From contig NZ_QOHI01000003.1 in NCBI RefSeq assembly GCF_003319095.1, positions 248,001-312,000 on the forward strand: a stretch of DNA of 64,000 bases, in the 5' to 3' direction. The position numbers and the translations under genes are program-made. This DNA is from Blastococcus sp. TBT05-19. GTDB lineage: Bacteria; Actinomycetota; Actinomycetes; Mycobacteriales; Geodermatophilaceae. A model generated the notes under the pieces. The model saw only the letters and a list, made by a program, of their open reading frames with translations, was not told the DNA's origin and searched no databases. Positions 48,975 through 59,378 of this stretch are shown here, in pieces (within the stretch, counting starts at the first letter, position 1; each line of letters starts with the position of its first letter).

Positions 48975-50129
48975 GTGGAGATCCCCTTCCGTAGCTCGGA
49001 GCGCGCCAGCCTCGGTGTGGAGTGGGAGCTGCAGCTCGTCGACCGGGAGACCCGGGAGCTCGCGTCCGGCGCCGTCGAGATCCTCGAGGAGATCCGGCCC
49101 GACGGCGCCGAGGAGCACCCCAAGGCCAAGCACGAGCTGCTGCAGTCGACCGTCGAGATCATCACCGGCATCTGCGGCACCGTCGCCGAGGCCAAGGCCG
49201 ACCTCGCCGGCACCCTCGCCGAGGTCGTCGCCTCCGCCGACCGGCACGGCCGCGGCGTGCTGTGCGCCGGCAGCCACCCCTTCACCCGGTGGGACTCGCA
49301 GGAGATCTCGCCCAAGGAGCGCTACTACCAGCTGGTCGAGCGGATGCAGTGGCCGGCCCGGCGGCTGCAGATCTTCGGGGTGCACGTGCACGTCGGCGTC
49401 CGGTCGCCGGAGAAGGTCATGCCGATCGTCAACGCGCTGACCTTCTACCTGCCGCACTTCCTCGCGCTGTCGGCGTCCTCCCCGTTCTGGTCCGGCTGCG
49501 ACACCGGGCTCGCCTCGTCGCGCACCAAGGTCTTCGAGGCCATGCCGACCGGTGGGCTGCCGCACCAGCTCGCCGACTGGGCCGAGTTCGAGGAGTACAT
49601 GGAGACCCTCATCCGGGCCCGGGCGATCGAGAGCGTCCGCGAGGTGTGGTGGGACGTGCGCCCGCACCCGGACTTCGGCACCGTCGAGCTGCGCGTGTGC
49701 GACGGCCTGCCCACGCTCGACGAGATCGGCGCGGTCGCCGCGCTGACCCAGTGCCTGGTCGAGCAGTTCGACACCCAGCTCGACCGCGGCTACACCCTGC
49801 CCACCCCGACCGAGTGGGTAGTGCGGGAGAACAAGTGGCGCGCGGTCCGCTACGGCCTGGACGCCGAGATCGTCGTCGACGACGACGGCACCGTGCAGCC
49901 GGTGCGCGAGGCGATCACCGACCTGGTCGAGGAGCTCGTGCCCACGGCCAAGCGGCTGCAGTGCGAGGCCGAGCTCCGCGACGTCCTGCGCATCCTCGAG
50001 GTCGGTGCCTCCTACCAGCGCCAGCGCGCCGTCGCGGCGGAGCACGGCGGGGACCTCGCCCCGGTCGTGGACAGCCTGCTGGCCGAGCTGCGCGACGGGC
50101 TGCCGTCGGCGGGCGGGCCGACCGGATGA
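48975..50129 (+). CDS. Carboxylate-amine ligase / glutamate-cysteine ligase-like (YbdK type)
   Basis: A 384-residue GCS2-family ligase: SLGVEWELQLVD near residue 13, KHELLQSTVEIITGIC near 53, GSHPFTRW near 98, and FGVHVHVGVRSPEK near 138 for ATP/metal and substrate binding. YbdK-type proteins have weak glutamate-cysteine ligase activity. In mycothiol-producing actinobacteria the true substrate is often unclear. It overlaps an M20 amidohydrolase (ATGA), which precedes the methylmalonyl-CoA mutase genes, so one long transcript from the TAGACT promoter is possible. Confidence 0.9.
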   Translation: MEIPFRSSERASLGVEWELQLVDRETRELASGAVEILEEIRPDGAEEHPKAKHELLQSTVEIITGICGTVAEAKADLAGTLAEVVASADRHGRGVLCAGSHPFTRWDSQEISPKERYYQLVERMQWPARRLQIFGVHVHVGVRSPEKVMPIVNALTFYLPHFLALSASSPFWSGCDTGLASSRTKVFEAMPTGGLPHQLADWAEFEEYMETLIRARAIESVREVWWDVRPHPDFGTVELRVCDGLPTLDEIGAVAALTQCLVEQFDTQLDRGYTLPTPTEWVVRENKWRAVRYGLDAEIVVDDDGTVQPVREAITDLVEELVPTAKRLQCEAELRDVLRILEVGASYQRQRAVAAEHGGDLAPVVDSLLAELRDGLPSAGGPTG

Positions 50130-51463
50130 CCCCCGTCGTCGAGAAGCTGTCGGCGCAGGTCGACGAGTGGGCCGGCGCCCACCGCCAGGAGCTGGTGTCG
50201 GTCCGCCGGCACCTGCACGCCCACCCCGAGCTGGCCTTCGCCGAGTTCGAGACGACGGCCTTCCTGGAGCAGCGGCTGCGCAGCGCCGGGCTGAAACCGC
50301 GCCGGCTGCCGACCGGCACCGGGCTGGTCTGCGAGGTCGGCTCCGGCGACGGGCCGACGGTGGTGCTGCGGGCCGACATCGACGCGCTGCCGCTGAACGA
50401 CCTCAAGGACGTGCCGTACGCCTCGACCCGCGACGGCCTGTGCCACGCCTGCGGGCACGACGTGCACACCACCGTCGTCCTGGGGGTGGCGCTCGCGCTC
50501 GCCGGCCTGGACGGCCTGCCGGGGCGGGTGCGGATCGTCTTCCAGCCGGCGGAGGAGACGGTGCCCGGCGGCGCCACCGAGGTGGTCGCCTCCGGCGTCC
50601 TCGACGGCGCCTCCCGCGCCTTCGCGGTGCACTGCGACCCGGCGGTCCCGGTCGGCAAGGTCGGCCTGCGGACGGGGGCGATCACCGCCGCCTGCGACCG
50701 CATGGACGTCACCCTCACCGGGCCCGGCGGGCACACCGCCCGGCCGCAGATGACCGTCGACCTCGTCGACGCCCTCGGCCGGCTGATCACCGACCTCCCC
50801 GGCCTGCTCTCCCGGCAGGTCGACCCGCGCTCCGGGATGAGCCTGGTCTGGGGCGCGGTCAACGCGGGTGTGGCCGCCAACGCCATCCCGCAGCGCGGCA
50901 CCCTGCGCGGCACCGTCCGGGTGCTCGACCGCGACGCCTGGAAGGGCGCCGAGGAGCTGCTGACCTCGCTGGTCGAGCGGGTCGCGGCCACCACCGGGGC
51001 CGAGGTCGGCGTCGACTACATCCGCGGCGTGCCCCCGGTGGTCAACGACCCGCGTTGCGTGGCCCTGCTGCGCTCGGCCGCGATCGGCTCCGTCGGTGCG
51101 GAGAACCTCGTGCTGTCGCAGCAGAGCATGGGCGGGGAGGACTTCGGCTGGTTCGCCGACCTCATGCCGATCGCGCTGGCCCGGCTGGGCACCCACGGCG
51201 GCGGAGCGCCGCTCGACCTGCACCGGGGCACCTTCGACGTCGACGAGCGCGCGATCGGGGTGGGCGTCCGGCTGCTGGCCCGCACCGCGCTGCTGGCGCT
51301 GGAGGCCGACGCCGACACCTCTCCTCCCGGGTCCCCGGCACCCCCTCGAACGCGGCGCCCGGCGCCCGGAGACACTTCTGCCCGACGCACCGTCGACGAG
51401 AGGCGGGAACCGAAGGATGAGCACGACCGACCAGACGAGCGGTCAGGGACCAGCGGCGGCTGA
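50126..51463 (+). CDS. M20D-family amidohydrolase (peptidase/aminoacylase-like)
   Basis: A 445-residue metal-dependent amidohydrolase that removes acyl or amino-acid groups from amide substrates. Visible are LHAHPELAFAEFET near 31, metal ligands in VVLRADIDALPL and HACGHDVHTT, the catalytic EE in QPAEETVPGG near 145, and a dimerisation domain with GGHTARPQMTVDLVDAL near 205. It matches mycobacterial AmiA1/AmiB1 by position near PNP and LpdA-like genes. The last ~50 residues after LLALEADAD are a Pro/Arg/Asp-rich tail without family similarity, and the frame runs 47 bases into mutA. A lost stop codon is possible. Confidence 0.9.
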   Translation: MTPVVEKLSAQVDEWAGAHRQELVSVRRHLHAHPELAFAEFETTAFLEQRLRSAGLKPRRLPTGTGLVCEVGSGDGPTVVLRADIDALPLNDLKDVPYASTRDGLCHACGHDVHTTVVLGVALALAGLDGLPGRVRIVFQPAEETVPGGATEVVASGVLDGASRAFAVHCDPAVPVGKVGLRTGAITAACDRMDVTLTGPGGHTARPQMTVDLVDALGRLITDLPGLLSRQVDPRSGMSLVWGAVNAGVAANAIPQRGTLRGTVRVLDRDAWKGAEELLTSLVERVAATTGAEVGVDYIRGVPPVVNDPRCVALLRSAAIGSVGAENLVLSQQSMGGEDFGWFADLMPIALARLGTHGGGAPLDLHRGTFDVDERAIGVGVRLLARTALLALEADADTSPPGSPAPPRTRRPAPGDTSARRTVDERREPKDEHDRPDERSGTSGG

Positions 51464-53353
51464 CGCCGAGGTGCCGGCCGAGCACGCGGTCCCCGAGGAC
51501 CTGGCGCTCGCCGGCGAGTTCGACGCGGTCACCCGCGACCAGTGGCGCGACCTGGTCGCCGGTGTGCTGCGCAAGGCCGGCCGCGAGGACCTCCCCGACG
51601 CCGTCGAGGACGCGCTGCGCCGTCCGGTGGCCTCGGGCGTGACCGTGGCCCCGCTCTACACCGCCGAGGACGCCGGGGACCTGCTCACCGCGGTCGGCGT
51701 CCCCGGGCTGCCGCCCTTCGTGCGCGGCTCCCGCCCGGGCGGTGGCCCGGCCGGGTCGGCCGAGGTGACCGCGGCCGGGGGTGCCGACGGCGGCGCCTCC
51801 GGCGGGTGGGACGTGCGGCAGCGGCACGCGCACCCCGACGTCGCCGTGACCAAGGAGGCCATCGCGGCGGACCTGGAGAACGGCGTCACCTCGCTGTGGC
51901 TGGTGCTCGGCGAGGGGGCGATCCCGGCCGACTCCCTCGGCGAGGTCCTGTCCGACGTCTTCCTCGACCTGGCGCCAGTGAGCGTCTCGGGCGGTGTGCC
52001 GGCTGCCGAGGCGTTCCTGTCCCTGGTGGAGGGCCGCACCGACCTGGCCCCCGGCGGATCGCTCGGCCTCGACCCGCTGGGCGTCGAGGCGGCGTCGGGG
52101 GAGCGGCAGGACCTCTCCGGGCTGGCCGACATCGCCCGCCGCGCCGCCGCGCACCCCGGCCTGCGCACCGTGGTCGTCGACGGCACCGTCTTCGCCGACG
52201 CCGGGGCGTCCGTGGTCGAGGAGCTCGGCTGCTCGCTCGCCGCGGGCGTCGCCTACCTCCGCGCGCTCACCGATGCCGGCCTGTCGGTCGACGAGGCTGC
52301 CGCGCAGCTGGAGTTCCGCTTCTCGGCCACCGCCGACCAGTTCACGACGATCGCCGCGCTGCGCGCCGCCCGCCGGCTCTGGGACCGGGTCGGCGAGGTC
52401 GCCGGGGTGTCGCCCGACGCCCGCGGCCAGCGCCAGCACGCCGTCACCTCCTCGGTGATGACGACGAAGCGCGACCCGTGGGTCAACATGCTGCGCACGA
52501 CGGTGGCCTGCTTCGGCGCGGGCGTGGGCGGGGCGGACGCCGTGACGGTGCAGCCGTTCGACGCCGCGCTCGGCCTGCCCGACTCCTTCTCCCGCCGAAT
52601 CGCGCGGAACACGCAGAACCTGCTGGTGGAGGAGGGGCACCTCGGCCGCGTGCTCGACCCGGCCGGCGGCTCGTGGTACGTCGAGTCGCTCAGCGACGAC
52701 CTGGCCCGCGCCGCCTGGGCCTGGTTCACCGAGATCGAGCGGGTCGGCGGGCTGTCGGCCGCGCTGACCTCCGGCCTGGTCCGCGACCGCATCGCGACCG
52801 CCTGGGACGCCCGTGCGAAGCGCCTGGCCACCCGCGCCGAGGCGATCACCGGCGTCAGCGAGTTCCCGAACCTGCAGGAGAAGCTGCCCGAGCGGCAGCC
52901 CGCGGCGGACCTGGACCCCACCGGCGGCCTGCCCCGGGTGCGGGCGGCGCAGGAGTTCGAGGCGCTGCGCGACGCCGCCGACGCCGCCGAGCAGTCGACG
53001 GGGTCCCGGCCCGCGGTCTACCTGGCCGCCCTCGGCCCGATCGCGAGGCACACCGCGCGGGCGAGCTTCGCCGGGAACCTCTTCCAGGCCGGCGGGCTCG
53101 CGACGCCGTCGGACGACGGGGTCACCGGTCTGGCGGACGCCGGCACGACCGTCGCCTGCATCTGCGGCACCGACAAGGACTACGCCGAGTCGGCCGCGGC
53201 TCTGGCGAAGGAGCTCAAGGAGGCCGGCGCCACGCAGGTGTGGCTGGCCGGCAAGCCCGATCTGGCCGTCGACGGCGTCGACGGGTACGTGTACGCCGGC
53301 TGCGACGCCCTCGCGGCCCTGCGCACGGTGCACGAGCAGCTGGAGGTCCAGGC

Positions 53354-53357
<4 letters not shown>
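51417..53357 (+). CDS. mutA: Methylmalonyl-CoA mutase small subunit
   Basis: The non-cobalamin-binding subunit of the heterodimeric mutase, 646 residues. It has the mutase TIM-barrel half ([58 protein letters not shown]) and a C-terminal B12-domain-like region in which the cobalamin-ligating DxHxxG is replaced ([12 protein letters not shown]), as expected for this subunit. The ATG at 51417 lies inside the end of the amidohydrolase gene. Its stop overlaps mutB by ATGA, ensuring balanced synthesis of the two subunits. Confidence 0.94.
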
Positions 53358-55560
<2,203 letters not shown>

Positions 55561-55561
<1 letters not shown>

Positions 55562-56571
55562 TGGCTCCGCTGGAGGTCCCCGCGCTCGTCGAGGGGGTGC
55601 TCGCCGGGGACCGCCGGGTGGTGGCGCGCGCCATCACGCTGGTGGAGTCCCGGCGGGCCGACCACCGCGAGCGGGCGCAGGAGCTGCTGGTCGAGCTGCT
55701 GCCGCACGCCGGGGGAGCGCGCCGGATCGGCATCAGCGGCGTGCCCGGCGTCGGCAAGTCCACCTTCATCGACCAGCTGGGCGTGGACCTGACGGCGGCG
55801 GGCTCCAGGGTGGCGGTGCTCGCCGTCGACCCGTCGTCGGCGCGCTCGGGTGGCTCGATCCTCGGTGACAAGACCCGCATGGCCCGGCTGGCCGTCGACG
55901 AGAACGCCTTCATCCGGCCCTCACCGACGTCGGGCACGCTCGGCGGGGTCGCGCAGGCCACCCGCGAGTCGATGGTCGTCGTGGAGGCGGCCGGCTACGA
56001 CGTGGTGCTGGTGGAGACCGTCGGCGTCGGGCAGTCGGAGATCACCGTCGCCGAGATGGTCGACTCGTTCCTCTTCCTGACCATCGCCCGCACCGGCGAC
56101 CAGCTGCAGGGCATCAAGCGCGGCATCCTCGAGATCGCCGACGTCATCGCCGTCAACAAGGCCGACGGCCCGGCCGCCGCCGACGCGCGCAAGGCCGCGC
56201 GCGAGCTCTCCTCGGCCATCCGCATGCTGCGTGGGCGCGGTGAGCCCTGGGACGTGCCGGTGCTGACCTGCGCCGGGCTGACCGGCGAGGGGATGGACGA
56301 GGTCTGGGCCAAGCTGGTCGAGCACCAGGAGCGGGCGAAGCTCGACGGCAGCTTCGACGAGCGACGGCGCAGCCAGCAGGTGCGCTGGACCTGGCAGCTG
56401 GTCCGCGACGGGCTGGAGCACTCGCTGCGCGCGCACCCGGGTGTGCGGTCCGCGGTGCCGGACCTGGAGAAGCAGGTCCTGGCCGGGGAGCTCACGCCGG
56501 CACTCGCCGCCCAGGAGATCCTCACGACGTTCCTCGCCGTTCCGGACGCCGGGCCCGCCGCCCGGGGCTGA
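55561..56571 (+). CDS. meaB: Methylmalonyl-CoA mutase-associated GTPase MeaB
   Basis: A G3E-family P-loop GTPase that gates cofactor loading and protects the mutase. The 336-residue protein has the P-loop GISGVPGVGKST (about residues 57-68), VLAVDPSSARSGGSILGDKTRM near 82, ETVGVGQSE (switch region) near 155, and the NKAD base-recognition motif near 198. It starts one base inside the mutB stop, completing mutA-mutB-meaB. Its stop codon abuts that of the convergent minus-strand gene with no gap. Confidence 0.96.
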
Positions 56572-57228
56572 TCAGCGCAGGGCGGTGTACGCCCAGGTGA
56601 AGCGGTCGTCGGTGGGGCTGTTGCGGTCCCGCTCGCGCAGGAACACCCCGACGCACACCACGGCGTAGGCGTCCGCCGTCACGCCCAGCGTCGTGTCGAC
56701 CGCGACCTTCCCGGTCTGGTCCGGCCCGCTCTCGTTCCACAGCAGGACGCTGAACCTGTCGTCCAGAGCGTCGTCCATCCGGTGGGACCCCCGGCACACG
56801 GCGGACAGGACCACCGGATCCACGTCGGCGGGGAAGCCGAGCACCTGCACCAGCATGGTCTCGGTGCTGCGTTGACTGGTGGCGCCCGCGACGACGGCGA
56901 CCGTCGCGACGTCGCCCTCTGTCGTCACTCCCAGCGACACCTGCGGGATCTCCCGTGCCGTCTGGCTCCAGGCACCGAAGCCCACCACCGCGAGCAGGGC
57001 CACGCCCAGCAGCACGGTGCCCACGAGCGGAGCGCGGCGGAGGGGGACGAGCAGCACGAACACCGAGACCACGGCGACGCCGACGATCACCGCGGTGATC
57101 ACCGGGTGGTTGCGCACGAGGCGGGGGAGGAGGTCGCCGGCGACGCCGACGGCCGCGAGCACGGCCACGATGGCGGCTGCGCCCAGGGCGGGGTTCTTCA
57201 CCCACTCCGACCAATGCGGATCGGCCAT
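56572..57228 (-). CDS. Three-helix membrane protein with extracytoplasmic domain, unknown function
   Basis: A 218-residue protein not recognised. It has hydrophobic segments at about residues 14-34, 43-61 and 67-85, then a ~130-residue domain rich in beta-type sequence (VSLGVTTEGDVATVAVVAG, DRFSVLLWNESGPDQTG, AYAVVCVGVFL) that would lie on one side of the membrane. Two cysteines (VCRG and VVCVG) could pair. It has a leader of about 17 nt with a GGGGGG ribosome site after a TACCGT box. It converges on meaB with directly abutting stops. Confidence 0.72.
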   Translation of the reverse strand: MADPHWSEWVKNPALGAAAIVAVLAAVGVAGDLLPRLVRNHPVITAVIVGVAVVSVFVLLVPLRRAPLVGTVLLGVALLAVVGFGAWSQTAREIPQVSLGVTTEGDVATVAVVAGATSQRSTETMLVQVLGFPADVDPVVLSAVCRGSHRMDDALDDRFSVLLWNESGPDQTGKVAVDTTLGVTADAYAVVCVGVFLRERDRNSPTDDRFTWAYTALR

Positions 57229-57252
57229 CGTCGCCCCCCGTCCCCGTGCGCG

Positions 57253-57258
57253 ACGGTA
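57253..57258 (-). promoter_or_regulatory. -10 box (TACCGT) of the three-helix membrane protein gene
   Basis: On the minus strand TACCGT lies 24 bases before the ATG at 57228, allowing a short leader with a G-rich ribosome binding site. This is a leadered contrast to its neighbours. Confidence 0.4.
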
Positions 57259-57297
57259 GCGAGCCCGGACCCCGGCGGGAAGCTGCTCGGGCGCGGG

Positions 57298-57750
57298 TCA
57301 GAACGCCGAGCGGCAGGGGCGGGCGCGCAGCTCGCGGACGTAGTCGTCGGGGGCGCCGGCGGCCTCGGCGCCGTCGGCGATCGATCCCAGGTGCCGCGCC
57401 GAGGGCAGGCCGCCCTCGAAGGCGTCCAGCACGTAGACGTAGGCGACGACGTCGCCGGCCAGGGTGTGCACCCGCAGGTGCACGCGGCGGTAGAGCCCGT
57501 GGTCGGCGCCCTCCCAGGCGTCCAGCGCCCGCTCGTCGGCCTCGGTGAGGTCGTAGAGCGCCGCGAAGACCTCGTCGGTCCCCCCGGCCGGGACCAGAGT
57601 CGCCAGCGCGCCCTCCCAGCCCAGCTCCTCGCCACCGAAGGTCAGCCGCCAGCCGTGGATCCACCCGGTCCCGGTGTGCGGCGAGGACGGGCACCGGCGC
57701 AGCATCTGCGCCGGGTCCATGTTCGACCCGTAGGCGGCGTAGAGGGCCAT
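57298..57750 (-). CDS. Gamma-glutamylcyclotransferase-like protein
   Basis: A 150-residue protein of the GGCT/GGACT fold. It has the substrate-binding YGSNMDPAQM at residues 7-16, GWRLTFGGEELGWEGALATLVP near 33-55 in two parts, and the catalytic-type glutamate in LDAWEGADHGLYRR near 80. Such enzymes release 5-oxoproline from gamma-glutamyl amines or peptides. The exact substrate is unclear. It is divergent from the LpdA-like gene. The same neighbour pair exists in mycobacteria as I recall (Rv3304 beside Rv3303c). A TAGTCT box lies 8 bases before the ATG. Confidence 0.86.
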   Translation of the reverse strand: MALYAAYGSNMDPAQMLRRCPSSPHTGTGWIHGWRLTFGGEELGWEGALATLVPAGGTDEVFAALYDLTEADERALDAWEGADHGLYRRVHLRVHTLAGDVVAYVYVLDAFEGGLPSARHLGSIADGAEAAGAPDDYVRELRARPCRSAF

Positions 57751-57758
57751 GGGAGGCG

Positions 57759-57764
57759 AGACTA
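57759..57764 (-). promoter_or_regulatory. Near-leaderless -10 box (TAGTCT) of the GGCT-like gene
   Basis: On the minus strand TAGTCT is 8 bases from the ATG at 57750. The intervening CGCCTCCC is not a Shine-Dalgarno sequence. Confidence 0.45.
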
Positions 57765-57866
57765 ACCAGCGCCGGGGCGTGCCGGGGCAGGGCGGTTCCG
57801 CGGCGGCGCCCCCGCACCGGGGACAATGGATCCCGACACACGGCTCGGCGACGAAAGATGGACCCC

Positions 57867-59270
57867 ATGACCCGCATCGTCATCATCGGTGGTGGACCGG
57901 CCGGATACGAGGCCGCGCTGGTCGCCGCGCAGCTCGGTGCGCAGGTCACCGTCATCGAGCGCGACGGCATCGGCGGCGCCAGCGTGCTCACCGACTGCGT
58001 CCCGTCCAAGGCCCTCATCGCCGCGGCCGGCGCCATGACCTCGGTGCGCGACTCCGCCGTCCTCGGCGTGCACGGGGCCGAGTTCGCGACCGCCAGCCTC
58101 GACCTCGCGGCGGCCAACCAGCGGGTCAAGAACCTGTCGCTGGCCCAGTCGGCCGACATCCACGCCCGCCTCGAGGGCGAGGGCGTGCGCATCGTCCGCG
58201 GCCAGGCCCGGCTCGCCGACGACGTCCCCGGCCTCGCGGCGCACGAGGTGGAGATCCTCGACGACGCCGGTGCGGTCGTCGACGAGATCGCGGGCGACGT
58301 CGTCCTCATCGCCACCGGCGCCGACCCGCGCGTGCTCCCCGGCGCCGAGCCCGACCACGAGCGGATCCTGGACTGGCGGGACGTCTACGAGCTCGACCAG
58401 ATGCCCGAGCACCTCGTCGTCGTCGGCTCCGGCGTCACCGGCGCCGAGTTCGCCTCCGGCTACCTCGAGGCCGGTGTGCCGGTCACCCTCGTCTCGTCCC
58501 GCGACCGGGTGCTGCCCGGCGAGGACTCCGACGCCGCCGAGGTGCTCGAGGAGGTGTTCCAGTCCCGCGGTGGCCGGCTGGAGCGCGGCCGGGCCGCCGG
58601 CGTCCGCCGGTCGGAGAAGGGCGTCGTCGTCGAGCTGACCGACGGCCGCACCGTCGAGGGGTCGCACGCGCTCATGACCGTGGGCACCGTCCCGAACACC
58701 GAGGGCCTGAACCTCGAGTCGCACGGCATCCAGGTCACCGAGGCCGGGCACGTCGTCGTCGACCGCGTCTCGCGCACCTCCGTGCCCGGCATCTACGCCG
58801 CCGGTGACGTCACCGGCGTCTTCCAGCTGGCGTCGGTCGCCGCGATGCAGGGCCGGATCGCGATGTGGCACGCCCTGGGCGAGGCCGTCGCGCCGATCAA
58901 GCTCAAGACGGTCGCCGCGAACGTCTTCACGCACCCGGAGATCGCCACCGTCGGCGTGCAGGAGAAGTCGCTGGCCGACGACGCCGACGTCGAGGTGGTG
59001 CGGCTGCCGCTGGCCACGAACGCCCGCGCCAAGATGAGCGACCTGCGCGCGGGCTTCGTGAAGCTGTTCGCCCGCCGCTCGACCGGCGTCATCGTCGGCG
59101 GCGTCGTCGTCTCCCCGGGGGCCTCGGAGCTGGTGCTGCCGATCGCCCTCGCCGTGACCAAGGGGCTCACGGTCGCCGACCTGGCGCAGACCTTCGCGAT
59201 CTACCCGTCGCTGTCGGGCTCGATCACCGAGGCCGGGCGCCGGCTGATGGGCGCCGACGACCTGGCGTGA
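57867..59270 (+). CDS. LpdA-like NAD(P)H quinone reductase (flavoprotein disulfide reductase family)
   Basis: A 467-residue FAD protein with the full disulfide-reductase layout: RIVIIGGGPAGYEAAL start, VVVGSGVTGAEFASGYL NAD motif near 180, IYAAGDVTGVFQLASVA FAD motif near 310, and a C-terminal interface domain. The redox motif reads GGASVLTDCVPSK: Ser39 replaces the first cysteine, so lipoamide reduction by the usual mechanism is not possible. This matches mycobacterial LpdA (Rv3303c), described as a quinone reductase. ATG 57867 is preferred (GAAAGATGG upstream); ATG 57858 would add three residues. Confidence 0.9.
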   Translation: MTRIVIIGGGPAGYEAALVAAQLGAQVTVIERDGIGGASVLTDCVPSKALIAAAGAMTSVRDSAVLGVHGAEFATASLDLAAANQRVKNLSLAQSADIHARLEGEGVRIVRGQARLADDVPGLAAHEVEILDDAGAVVDEIAGDVVLIATGADPRVLPGAEPDHERILDWRDVYELDQMPEHLVVVGSGVTGAEFASGYLEAGVPVTLVSSRDRVLPGEDSDAAEVLEEVFQSRGGRLERGRAAGVRRSEKGVVVELTDGRTVEGSHALMTVGTVPNTEGLNLESHGIQVTEAGHVVVDRVSRTSVPGIYAAGDVTGVFQLASVAAMQGRIAMWHALGEAVAPIKLKTVAANVFTHPEIATVGVQEKSLADDADVEVVRLPLATNARAKMSDLRAGFVKLFARRSTGVIVGGVVVSPGASELVLPIALAVTKGLTVADLAQTFAIYPSLSGSITEAGRRLMGADDLA

Positions 59271-59275
59271 ACGGG

Positions 59276-59293
59276 CTCCCGCTGAGGCGGGAG
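59276..59293 (+). terminator. Terminator after the LpdA-like gene
   Basis: A 7-bp stem ctcccgc / gcgggag with a tgag loop, 5 bases after the stop. Confidence 0.5.
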
Positions 59294-59378
59294 GGGGAGC
59301 AGCGACCCGTGTGACCCGAGTGCCGGCACGTTCGGCTCAACATCGCCGATCCGGTGCCGATCGCGCGCGGGCCCGCCG

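Noticed and set aside
53140..53200. MutA lacking the cobalamin DxHxxG motif
   Set aside because: The small subunit normally lacks it; the large subunit next door has it (His617).
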